From Labia minor (Eukaryota; Arthropoda; Insecta; Dermaptera; Spongiphoridae), in contig OY720348.1 of NCBI GenBank assembly GCA_963082975.1, forward strand, positions 71,511,719 through 71,575,718: 64,000 bases of DNA. Reading direction: 5' to 3'. Positions 12,258-21,256 of the stretch are shown in pieces (positions within the stretch are counted from its first letter, which is position 1; the number at the start of each line of letters is the position of its first letter). The notes under the pieces are model-generated. The model was not told the origin of the DNA. It ran no database searches and was given only the letters and a program-made list of their open reading frames with translations. A program made the translations under genes and the position numbers.

Positions 12258-15200
12258 GGATATATTGATCAAGAAAAATCCGAATCTTACCATTCTTCTA
12301 CCTCTAAGCATTTTACTAAAAACTCATTGGTACTTGGTATTTTCTCAGTATTTTACAAGTCACAAATTGTTTATTGGTTTGATTCAATTTAATCCCTATA
12401 TCTAATCTTTATGAATATCTTTATTACATATCTGGATCAGTCTTAATAACTCTTGAAATTCCTCAAATGGTTCAATGATATCTTAATCAATGGTTGATTT
12501 ATTAGAATATTTTCTCCATATTTCTAAAATAAAACCATAATTCAAGTAAAAATCAAGCATAATTACAGGTAATATCACTTCTTCAATGAGAATCAATTTC
12601 CACAAAATATTTTGATTAAGTTTGTCATTGATTTTTATCATCTAATTCTGTTCTAATGAAGTGAACGATGATTGATTGATGTTTCAGTCGTGTGATGAGT
12701 CCCGAAGTGACTTCTCAGAATGGCCTGGCTGCTCATCAACGAACCCAATCGCTTGATTCGATGAGCAGTGGGCATAGTAGCGGTTCGGGTTCAGGTTCAG
12801 GAATCTCCCCTGCCCGACGAAGGAACACCGTCAAGCCTTATGAAGAAGTTCAAATGGACACCCTTCAAACTTACAGGTATTGAAATTATTTCATCAGAAA
12901 CAATTCAACTAATAAAAGAGATCCACTATCTTTGTTGCTGATAGTGAATAATTAATGAAAAATTAATACTTCTTTGATAACGACTACATTCTTTCGTTTT
13001 TATATTAATTATGGATCCTTATAAGAAATAAATAACAATTAAAAAAAAAAATAATAAATTGGACCGATGAGGAAGATATTATTATACCAAATACTTTTTT
13101 TCATCGGAATATTATCTAAATAATCTTTTAATTAATTTATTTCTTATAGACAGACATTCACTCACTAGATAAACATTTTCATTTCTCCTCAATTTTTTTT
13201 TTTTTTTTATAATTTTATTAAAAATTTGATGATATTTTAATGAATTCTTGGATTAATATTCTACAAGCATGATTATTATTTTTATTTCATTCATTATCAG
13301 TGAATGGAAATAAAAATAAAAATAAAATTTAATTAATTAATTAATTAATTAATTTAAAAATAAAATAAATATTTACAACGAATTGATCTAATATATTCGA
13401 ACAATATATAATATATTTGTTATTTATATTATAATAAGTTCAATAATTAAAGATAATCTGTTGATAATTTACTTTTTGTTATGTTTCATTCGTGCCTCAT
13501 CTTCTTGATTTTATAATTCTAATGCCATCTTAATTTTTCTATTTTTGATATTCATTTAATGCAAAATTTATTTTATATACAAAAACAATAATTGTTATTC
13601 TTTATCACTTATTTATAAGTCAATCGTCAATATTATATGTATATTTTTCTTGTGGTATTTTTATATATTATAATTTTAATAAAATCTGCACAAAATTATA
13701 TATATAATTATGTATAAGGTAAAACCGAAGGATTCGACAATCATTGGGGTATTTGCCAAATTGCGAATGCTTATACCTATTATGACATGATTATTGGGGT
13801 TAATGGTACCTAGAACTATTAGGTACTTATAGCATAAATTTGTTTTGTTCTTAAAATAAAAATTACTAAAATTTACAAAAATTAAACTTTTGCGCAATAT
13901 CCCTAACAGGGGTGGAGATATTGTTTGGGAAATTATATTTAAAAAAAAACACTCATAAAGTTGAAATGTATAAATATTTAATTAAGTAAGTTTTAAGAAT
14001 TAAAAAAAGTACATAACATAAATAATACATATATTTATACATGTCCCTGATTGTTTGTGTGAATATTTTCTTCGTCTTACTAAATTGTTTAGTAGGTTCA
14101 ATTTTTCAATGTTAAACAGAGGTGAAACGCACGCTATATCCCTCGTACACACAATGCGTCATTTCACTCCCTCGACACAATTTTAGATAAAGATTTGTAA
14201 ATAGTAAACAATGAGGGATATGTAAATAAATAAGTGTTAATATTAAAATTTTAAAGAATTTGCAAAAACGTAAAATACACTCTACTTACAAAGTTTGCAA
14301 AAGAAAACAGATTACTCGCCTTTGAAATAAAAATAATGAAATTTCGTTTGGCTTGATTTTCAAGATGGCGGACAAAACAAATCCACCTTACATGACGTTC
14401 GCTTATAACTAAGATAGACACACTCCATCAGCTCGTTTAAGTGGCTACTACCGTACAATCCCTTTCCCACACCAAAAGAGTTAGTTTTTGAAATATAAAA
14501 AAACACGTCCTATCCTCGGTTTTACCTTATATATGTATATATATATATAAAACTTTATAAATTAGCACCTAGAATCAAGAACGCTATGATGTTCACTCAC
14601 ATACAGATATAAAAGAATACCAGAAATACGAAAGGCCTTAGAATTTATCTTGAGAATCAAATAATTATAACAATTAATTATCATCTTTGACAATATGAAA
14701 TTTAAATACTCCCAATTTTTAAAATATTAATAATAATTCTTTGATTATTAATTAAATGACCTATTGTTGACTTAGTGACCCGGCTGCGTTGCTCATGAGC
14801 CTCCAAGATGACCAAATTAACGAAGACTGCGTACCTCATATACATGAGGTGATGCATAAAATTCAAGAACTTCAAGAGAGCAGTGAAATTTCTACATCGA
14901 GGTGCTCTATTAACTCGTGACATGTTTTGACAGTTTAACACTTATGACACTTACATGCATTTGACATACTATTTAAAAAAATAGATAATAAGTTAATTTC
15001 ATTACTAATGACCTATTGTCGACTTATGGAATATACCAGTCTTCAGAATTTCCAATTTTTCTCTGAACTCCATTTTATCACTAATTTCGTATATAAATTC
15101 TTGATTTAATTGTATTGAAGGTGTATTTTATTACTACTACTAATAATAATATATGTAACCAATAAGCTTATCAATGTTAACCAAAGGTATTTTGTTTCTC

Positions 15201-17316
15201 GATCAATCGGCAGAAGGGAAATAATCTATTAATAGAGGTTAAGGATATATATTATTTATTTTTATCATTAAAATTTTATATTTTATATTCTCTTTTAGAA
15301 ATTTGAAAGAGACACCGATTGAACGAGAGATCCGACTGAGCCGGGAACGTGAAGAAGAACTTCGCCGAGAAAAGCTTGCACTTTCCAGAGACTCCTCGAT
15401 GCCATCAGCCATACTCAATAACAATGATTCAATCACCCCTTCAAAATTACAAAATTTCCAAGGAATACCAGTAAAGAATGAGAGACGTACTATGCAACTT
15501 CGCTTAGCTACCAATCGTATTCAACAGGAAATTGACGAGGTAATCAAATATAGAAAACAAAATGACCATAGGGGTTCGAATTAAGGGGAAACTAGTTGAT
15601 ATGGTTTATATGTCAAATTTGGACAAAAAAACAAGTTCATAAAACAAACCAATTAATGGTTGATTTAAATTCGATATTATTCTTTTTTTTCAAAATGTTT
15701 ATTTTCTTAAAGTTCATTTCAAAGTTATAGATGAAATAAAATGTTGCAATGCATACCATACTTGTGGTCCCTCTCAATTTTTACTATAATTTATTTATTT
15801 TTATTTTTATTTCAATGCATATAATATAAAATTATTTAACTACTTATTATTTATTTTATTAGCACCTTAACTTTCCATCTCTCTGGTATAGGATTTGTCG
15901 CCTATTAAAATATGGCGCCCAAGACGGCCACCCCCTATACCCATCCTTAACATGTATTTATTATTTATATAAGATTTAAAAGTAAGAAACTAAGATAATA
16001 CGAATTTGGTATAGGCCCTCTTCCCTTTTATATTACTACATATTTAATTCATCACTGGTTTAGTGCTATTATTTATGTTCATTTTTGTTTTTTATATTTT
16101 TAGGCTACAGAACGGGAAAAAGAACTTCGTGAAGTGGGTAAAATTCAAACAATCTCGATAGACACGGTGGATGAAAAAGTACGACGAATCGGTGAATCTT
16201 TAGATTTTAACAGAGACGCCCAAGATTTTATTAAAGATACTCCTCCTTCGCCATCCCAAGCGGTGAAACCGAATCGTTTTACGGCCAACAAACCCATGCA
16301 ACGTTCCGTTTCGATTTCTCAGCTTTTCTTTAAAGAAACCGCCAAAGATGCAGCAGCCACATGGATTAATCGAACATCATTAAACAACAATAAAAGATCA
16401 TCAAGCGGCCAAAAAGGATTGATGCGCAAATTTATCGCCTCGCATGGTAAATTACCGGGCATGGTGACTGTAAATGGACCTAACGTTGTAAACCCCAACG
16501 GGGCAACGCCACCATCCCCACCATCCAATATTCATTTGGCTCAATTGGCGGTCGCTGTAAATGACGAGTCCGAAGAGACCAACACTCGAAGCACCTTTCA
16601 ACGACGAGGCTATCGGCCTGCTGGAGAAATGATCAGTTCCGAATTAAAAGAAATGCAACGACGTGAAGAAGAATTACGGTGAGCATTTGTAACAAATAAA
16701 TAAAACAAAAAAAAAACAATATAAAGTAATAAATTTTAAAGTTGTTTTAAATTTTTAAGCAAAATAGATGATTAATCTAAGAAAAAATTATTAATATTAT
16801 TAGTATTAGTATTTCTAAGATCAATTTTTGCTTAGAAAAACAAATTCTAAATGAAAAAGTGTAAAAGAAATATTATAATATTTTTAAAATATTGTCACTT
16901 ATATATATATAAGAGAAAATTATTATAATATTTATTATTAATATTATAAAATAATTGAATATGAATTTCAGACTTCAAAGAATGCATCAAATGGCTCGTT
17001 CTCAGCCCAATTTGTTGTTTTTGAGTGAGCCAGATGGCGAAATCCAAGAAGATAAAATAAAACCAGCAGAACTTGAATCTATGAAATCGCAATCTAATCA
17101 AGATTTATATGATGATTCGAGCGAGAAAGAATTTAGCGAAAATTTGAATAGTCGAGGAGAATCAGTAAGTGATTTAAAAATAAATAAATTAACAAAATAA
17201 AATGAAATAAAAATGTATTATTTTTTTTTTTTTGTTAATTTCAGATGCCACTACACAGCGCCTCTAAACTTATTGGAAAATTCGAAACACTGATAAAACA
17301 GAATAATGAAAATTAA
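3432..17316 (+). CDS. PALM2-AKAP2/MISP-like protein, C-terminal part (7 exons)
   Basis: Seven exons join without a frame break: 3432-3574, 5222-5463, 12688-12876, 15299-15539, 16104-16678, 16972-17164 and 17245-17316 (TAA). They give 550 residues; exon 1 opens in phase, so the N-terminus lies left of the window. Every junction has AG before and GT after the exon. The features seen are two charged helical motifs of the type TP-x-x-REIR-x-x-RERE-x-EL (residues about 56-73 and 196-216), a third charged segment ATEREKEL (272-279), a Ser/Gly-rich linker (exon 3), and a closing motif ISSELKEMQRREEELR (448-463). Motifs of this kind (TPIEREIR...RRE, SSEL-x-EM..REEELR) are known from the AKAP2 C-terminal/MISP family, whose members act as actin-linked or kinase-anchoring scaffolds. 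Family membership is a motif match; PKA or actin binding in this protein is inference. The first three introns are long and full of transposons. Confidence 0.78.
3725..3910 (-). mobile_element. Decayed LINE 3'-end fragment
   Basis: The text parallels the minus-strand LINE C-terminal fragments at 38468 and 42315: TTTTCTCCAGC...CTATTGTCAACCA...TTTCCAATTGGTTTCCC. It is highly diverged, intronic, and has no open frame. Confidence 0.4.
4747..5017 (+). mobile_element. tRNA-derived SINE, copy 1, with 16-bp target duplication
   Basis: The element is flanked by the identical 16-base repeat TATTATAGTTTAGTCA at 4731-4746 and 5018-5033. A degenerate pol III B box (GAGTTCAAGAC) follows GTGGTCCC near 4790. 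The body shows the family landmarks GGGACGGAGT and AGCTACTTGATA. The right end is GTCAGAGG followed by a T run. It is intronic in the AKAP2-like gene. Confidence 0.8.
5222..5463 (+). CDS. AKAP2-like gene, exon with first REIR motif
   Basis: The acceptor is CTTTTCAG|GTG and the donor GGAAG|GTAAGA. The exon encodes 80 full codons plus two bases. It carries STPESLIVREIRQQREREL followed by a basic/acidic helix with AREREAAAKKA, then a Ser/Glu-rich tail (SEYGSEGKELSLDG). It enters in phase 0 and leaves in phase 2, matching the exon at 12688. Confidence 0.8.
5464..6897. other. Intron with a higher-G+C segment ending in a strong donor
   Basis: It contains a (TA)n tract near 5557-5580 and, at about 5755-6003, a block visibly richer in G+C that ends AAGTGCAG|GTGAGT, an excellent splice donor. 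This could be an alternative first exon or promoter of the same gene. The rest is AT-rich with poly-T. Confidence 0.35.
7016..7076 (+). repeat. (TCTG)n microsatellite inside Helitron 1
   Basis: About fifteen TCTG units lie about 120 bases from the Helitron 5' end. The tract is at the same place but longer in the second Helitron, so it is part of the element and has since changed length. Confidence 0.95.
8985..9975 (+). pseudogene. Broken non-LTR reverse-transcriptase gene captured in Helitron 1
   Basis: Read across several frames, this segment gives LINE reverse-transcriptase landmarks in order: a CGFRPNRPT-like block near 9010, an LFVDFSKTYDSID block near 9105-9150, LGYSDDLNIIG at 9236 on (the YADD catalytic box with Ala replaced by Ser), IQNLNIQNVEFEYVEKLN, then LPVALYGWEAWS near 9555 and a C-terminal AGHVARMGEEK block near 9774. 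The segment between the YDSID and YSDD blocks, which normally holds the LRQGD motif, is missing. Frameshifts and stops occur throughout. It is the RT plus C-terminal part only, with no endonuclease domain. Confidence 0.8.
10205..11584. other. AT-rich intron with repeat remnants
   Basis: No exon is seen. At 10733-10890 an old hAT-like MITE shows inverted ends (CAGAGGTTCTCAAAC and GAGAACCCCTG). The following text to about 11150 recurs near 55090-55260, so it belongs to a larger dispersed repeat. Confidence 0.45.
11585..11850 (-). mobile_element. tRNA-derived SINE, copy 2
   Basis: This is the reverse complement of the family. It starts with an A run and AACCTCTTACTTTTGTA (the SINE 3' end), then has TTGATCGGAGGCGCTA, CCGTCCCATAGACCCCAGCTAG and a degraded tRNA-like head. 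It has drifted more than copy 6. Confidence 0.7.
11944..12035 (-). mobile_element. SINE head fragment
   Basis: A short minus-strand piece (ACGAGAATGTGAGCTAACACTGTTAACC) matches the tRNA-like head of the SINE at 4747. The tail is absent. Confidence 0.45.
12036..12687. other. AT-rich intron
   Basis: It holds a (TA)n tract at about 12228-12252 and nothing else that I can name before the exon at 12688. Confidence 0.5.
12688..12876 (+). CDS. AKAP2-like gene, Ser/Gly-rich linker exon
   Basis: The acceptor is GTTTCAG|TCG and the donor TTACAG|GTATTG. One base completes a serine codon split with the previous exon. The peptide is low in complexity, with a HSSGSGSGSG run, then basic ISPARRRN and a PYEEVQMDTLQTYR end. 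It is most likely a flexible, phosphorylatable linker. The previous intron is about 7.2 kb and contains a whole Helitron. Confidence 0.75.
13715..14529. mobile_element. 815-bp TIR DNA element flanked by TA
   Basis: The left end TAAGGTAAAACCGAAGGAT returns inverted as ATCCTCGGTTTTACCTTA at the right, giving terminal inverted repeats of about 20 bases. TA dinucleotides sit on both outer sides (13713-13714, 14530-14531), fitting a TA-targeting (Tc1/mariner/pogo-type) element. No transposase frame is visible, so it is non-autonomous. It lies in the intron before the exon at 15299. Confidence 0.75.
15299..15539 (+). CDS. AKAP2-like gene, exon with core TPIEREIR motif
   Basis: The acceptor is CTTTTAG|AAA and the donor GACGAG|GTAATC. 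After completing an arginine codon, the exon reads NLKETPIEREIRLSREREEE and then LRREKLAL. This is the clearest family signature in the gene: AKAP2/MISP proteins carry TPIEREIR followed by an acidic/basic helix. The exon ends with RRTMQLRLATNRIQQEIDE, which is predicted helical. It ends in phase 0. Confidence 0.85.
15890..15950. mobile_element. Relic of the GGCGCCC hAT MITE family
   Basis: The text TATTAAAATATGGCGCCCAAGACGGCC parallels the interior of the intact MITE at 32639-32778. Its ends are lost. Confidence 0.45.
16104..16678 (+). CDS. AKAP2-like gene, large penultimate-domain exon
   Basis: The acceptor is TTTTTAG|GCT and the donor TTACG|GTGAGC. The exon has 191 full codons. In order it encodes a charged helix (ATEREKELREVGK), a short block IQTISIDTVDEKVRR, a basic segment NRFTANKPMQRSVSISQLFF, a Lys/Arg-rich stretch near SSSGQKGLMRKFIASHGK, a proline-rich region (PPSPPSN), and a terminal helix ISSELKEMQRREEELR split by the donor. 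The terminal helix resembles the last conserved block of AKAP2 C-terminal domains. A frame-shifted open frame on the other strand here is a shadow. Confidence 0.82.
16972..17164 (+). CDS. AKAP2-like gene, exon 6 in window
   Basis: The acceptor is AATTTCAG|ACT and the donor GAATCA|GTAAGT. The first base completes arginine, giving REEELR-LQRMHQMARSQPN across the junction, so the conserved helix continues through the splice. The remainder is acidic and Ser-rich (DLYDDSSEKEF). The intron before it is only 293 bases. Confidence 0.8.
17245..17316 (+). CDS. AKAP2-like gene, terminal exon and stop
   Basis: The acceptor is AATTTCAG|ATG after a poly-T tract. The exon encodes 23 residues including SASKLIGKFETLIKQ, a short amphipathic helix, then TAA. 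The previous intron is only 80 bases. Candidate polyadenylation signals AATAAA lie at 17370-17375 and 17703-17708, which would give a 3' UTR of roughly 60-400 bases. Confidence 0.78.
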   Translation: MPLHSASKLIGKFETLIKQNNEN

Positions 17317-17991
17317 ATATATCAATATTTTTTTTTTTAAATTATTTTTTACGTGCAATAAGAAAATATAATAAATCGTGAAGATGTTTTTTTTTTTCAT
17401 TTGTAAATATTATATTTTTTAATACTTGGGAAAAAAACAAACATACGATTTCATTTCCCATTTGTTTGTATAATATATAATACTTATATAAATATATAAA
17501 ATTTTTTTCCATAACATTCCATTAAAACCTCCCAACTGGGCCCGCTTCACTTATTGATATTTTGATTCCTCTCTTCCTAATTTAAATGGTGATACAGGAT
17601 ACAGGTTATATATATATATCTATTCCTTGAATATTCCCTTATTTGGATTAATGTCTAAAATAATTGTAAATAATGTTGTAAATACATTTTTTTTTAAATA
17701 ATAATAAATTCACTAAATTGGGTTTAATAGTTCTATATTTAATATAAAAAAACCTAATTCATTCATTAATTAAATATAATTAAAAAAAAACTCCCTCTAT
17801 TTAGATTATCCATATTAATAATAATAATATAATTGAAATTGCCCAATGTACTGTATCAACATTCCAATTATAATGAGAAGAACAAAAGTTCATTCAAAAC
17901 ATTCTGAAGCGAATGGCCGCAGGGGATGAATTCAGATTTGTCTACATGTCTACAGCATTCGCTATTGGAAAATACTTGATCTCGTTATACA
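17317..17991 (+). other. 3' UTR and downstream flank of the AKAP2-like gene
   Basis: AT-rich, with AATAAA at 17370 and 17703 as candidate polyadenylation signals. No further frame is seen. Confidence 0.5.
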
Positions 17992-17999
17992 ACTTAAAG

Positions 18000-18311
18000 C
18001 AGGCCTGGCCAACCCAAATGACTCCATGGGCCTCTTTGATTAGGAACAATGCTACAGGGGCCGCATTTTAGGGAAACGAATTTAAACTTTACAATGTATT
18101 AAAATTCTCTATTAATTACTATTATTTCTAACTTTTTTCTTCCTTTTTATCGAATGAAATTAAATAAAAAAAAATGAATTAATTATAATTATTTCAATTA
18201 TATTCTCTGATTTTGAATATACAGACGAGAAATGAAAGTTACAAAAGAAATATAAAGTTAACTGGCGGGCCGTACAATTTTTCATGGTGGGCCGCGGGTT
18301 GGCCAGGCCTG
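18000..18311. mobile_element. hAT-type MITE with perfect 8-bp target duplication
   Basis: The 16-base terminal inverted repeats are perfect (CAGGCCTGGCCAACCC / GGGTTGGCCAGGCCTG). The 8-base direct repeat ACTTAAAG lies at 17992-17999 and 18312-18319. CAG...CTG ends with an 8-bp duplication are the hAT hallmark. There is no coding capacity. The element lies in the gap between the two convergent genes. Confidence 0.92.
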
Positions 18312-18579
18312 ACTTAAAGCAATAGAGAGCTGGTATAAGTTGAAACGGATAACCCTAAATTTGAGTCTTTTACTGTAGATTCTCGACATTTCCAGTCCCA
18401 TTTGGGTCCAATGAATAAGGGGGAGGGGGGTGTCGATGGTGGTGAATGAAATTAGAAAAGGTTTCCTTTCTTATTAAAAATTGCATAAATCAATTCATTC
18501 AAATGGAATTCTTTGTTCAGATAGATACTGAATAATCGATTTTTTTAGTATAAAATACATATTAATTGATAACCTACAT

Positions 18580-18875
18580 CAGTGGCGTCTAAACTATGAC
18601 CATTCGAGGGCCACATTGCAAAAAAAAATGTGCTGGGCCGCACTTAAATATTATTTTACCTTTTTTTTAGAACCATATTGAAAAATTTTAAAAAGTCGTA
18701 AATATTTAAAAGTCTAATCCCAAAATCATTTTATCTCTTTTTTTTAGAACCATATTAGAAAATTTAAAAAAGTCTAATCCCAAAATCATTTTACCTTTGA
18801 TTTTTTTTTTGAACTATATTGAACAAATTTAAATATTTTCATAATTTGCGTTTGGGTCGCAGTTTAGACACCCTG
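18580..18875. mobile_element. hAT-type MITE, second family
   Basis: The ends are CAGTGGCGTCTAAACTATGACC and its inverted partner GGGTCGCAGTTTAGACACCCTG, with the 8-base target repeat ACCTACAT at 18572-18579 and 18876-18883. The interior holds a duplicated block with AGAACCATATTG and AAGTCTAATCCCAAAATCATTTTA. It is non-coding. Confidence 0.9.
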
Positions 18876-18883
18876 ACCTACAT

Positions 18884-20264
18884 GTTTTGGGGATTTCCTA
18901 TTATAAAATAATAATTTTTCAGAAATTTTCCGAAATTTCTTGTATTTTTAATTTGAAATTTTGTTTAATCTAATAAAACCTCCCCCTCCCCAAATAATAT
19001 TTTCATTAAAATCCAAAAACAGATGTTTACTTTAATGATTGTTTTAATTTTACTTTTTTATTTATTTTTTTAATCATTTTTAAATAAATTTTTAAATGAA
19101 AATTTTTATAATGAAGTTATCTTTTATATTCATTCATTTTTATCCAAAATTAACTAGTGAAAATGGAAATATATATTATTATTTTTTTAAAATTATACCT
19201 TTATATTAATAAATAATATAATTTTTTTTATTATTCTTTTTTTTTCTCATTATATATTATATTCATTGAACACTATTTATAGTTGTACAATTTCTCAATT
19301 ATACAAAACTTCATTAAATTGTGTATTATCTAAGAAACTAATACATTTATATATATATATTTTTCTTTTTGACAATGTAACTTGAATACATTTTAAAATG
19401 GCATGCGTCTGATATATCTGTAAATATATGTATGAAAAATTTAATCAGATTATGAATAATTATAAAATAATGAATATATTTATAATGCCTATATAAATAT
19501 ATGTAGGAAAAGGAGAAATTTTCAATTAAAATATAATTTTGAAAATTAATTAATGATCTAAAAAAAAATTTATTTTTTGAATTTCTAATTTAATCTAATT
19601 TGTAAATGTATATTTGAATATTCTTATTATAATTAATTTCAAATATCCCATTGTTTAGAATTATTGTTTTTATAAGTAAAGGTTAGTGAATATAGGATTT
19701 ATTAAAAATTAAGGTCATCCGTTCATATTGGATAGCAAAAAAAAAAAAAAATTTCTATGACAACGATAAAAGGTAAGCCGACCCTATTATATTGAAATAA
19801 TAAATTAATATATACTATATATTATAAAATATAATATATTTATTTATTGATGTTTCATTAAGTCATTTGTTTTTGTTTATATTTTTTTTTCTGATAAAAA
19901 ATATTAAAATTTTTAATTAATTGAACTTATTTCATTTCAAAATATTTTTTTAAATATATTATAATTATTATCATTAAAATGGTGTTTTATTATCCGATAA
20001 ATGAGCAATTTATTTATTAGTTCTTTCAAGAATTACTGGATAAAGCAAATTTTTCAACGTTGGAATTTACATTCTAATAAGGTATTATATCTTTTTTTTA
20101 TCAAATTATTATTAAAATTTTAAGTTTAAATTAAATTTTAAATTCAATAAATAAAATTGTTATACTTACAAATTTTATATATAAAAAATACAATTTTCAA
20201 CAATTCCAATAAAGATATAAACTATAAATATTAATATAAAAATGATAAATAATTAATCTTTTTA
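18884..20264. other. AT-rich intergenic DNA
   Basis: Only short poly-A/T and TA tracts are seen; there is no frame or recognisable element. Confidence 0.5.
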
Positions 20265-20828
20265 GTATTTTAACACTGCAATCACGCGCCAACACGTGAC
20301 GTGGTCCCATCAACAGCCAAACATGCGCTGGTTTAATAAATATTATTTATTAATTTTAGTTTATAATTAATTAAATTTAATTTAAATATAATAAATGTTA
20401 TTTAATCCAATTCAAATTGCGAGATAGTCGAGTGGAGACTCTCCAGCTTATTTTTCAGATATATATAAGAATTAATTGATATAAGTTGTAAAATAACAAA
20501 TAAGAAAATCTTGAAATGCATATTGATTAGGCAATTTTTTTTGTCAGGGTATTTAAACATTGTCTATTTCAGGGGTTCTCAAATTGAATTTGTTGTTACC
20601 ACAGAAACATCAAAAAAAAGTTCAGGTACCACTAAAATGATTCATTTACTAAAAGTAACTGTGCTAGAGCACCGTCAGGTTATAAAGGTCTCACCAGTGG
20701 TACAAGTACCACAATTTAAGAAACTCTGGTTGAATAGAATCTTCTTTGTCTTTTTTTATCTTTAAACCTAATAAACTACTAAATGTATCCATATTTTTAA
20801 CAAAATATAAAAATACTTAGAGGTTTAG
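20265..20828 (+). repeat. Interspersed repeat family A, copy 1, with nested hAT-like MITE
   Basis: It contains the family A core (CGCGCCAACACGTGACGTGG) and the block GCGAGATAGTCGAGTGGAG. At 20570-20728 a hAT-like segment has ends CAGGGGTTCTCAAATT and AATTTAAGAAACTCTG. The entire stretch reappears inverted at about 52736-53320, so the MITE is older than that duplication. The element class is unknown. Confidence 0.6.
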
Positions 20829-21166
20829 TAATATTTTATTATGTGAGACCTGGTAAAAGGCATTGATCACAAGCTCATCTGGAAGTGGATCATTACCTAC
20901 CACGTTTTCATTTTTTTTCCACTGAACTGGCCTTAAAAATGATCTAAATAAATATTATAATCTTAATTAATAAATTATTATATTCATAAAGAAAGATTAT
21001 TAAACGAATAACTATGATTAATTAATATTTATAATTAAAAAGTGATTAATAGTGGGTATAAACAATATAATCGTTGTTAATTACCTGTTAGAAAAATCAC
21101 TCAGATATTTTAGCGTCTTCACTTATTCACTGTTCAATGTATACTAAAAATTAAATTATTTTAATA

Positions 21167-21256
21167 TTAGTTTTCAAAGAATTGGCCGAGTTGCTTATCG
21201 CTTTTCAATGAAATAATATAAACAATCGAATTATTCTGGCTGTGCCCGTTTGCCTC
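21167..21256 (-). CDS. DZIP1-like gene, tentative terminal exon
   Basis: After AATGCAG, 29 codons are open in phase 0 (starting EANGHSQNNS, ending QLGQFFEN) and then a TAA follows. The intron separating it from exon 10 is 1.1 kb and contains a family A repeat. There is no family motif, so this call rests on frame and splice site only. Confidence 0.42.
   Translation of the reverse strand, partial: EANGHSQNNSIVYIISLKSDKQLGQFFEN

Noticed and set aside
16319-16528. Minus-strand frame within the large AKAP2-like exon
   Set aside because: Shadow of the plus-strand coding exon, which has matching splice phases.
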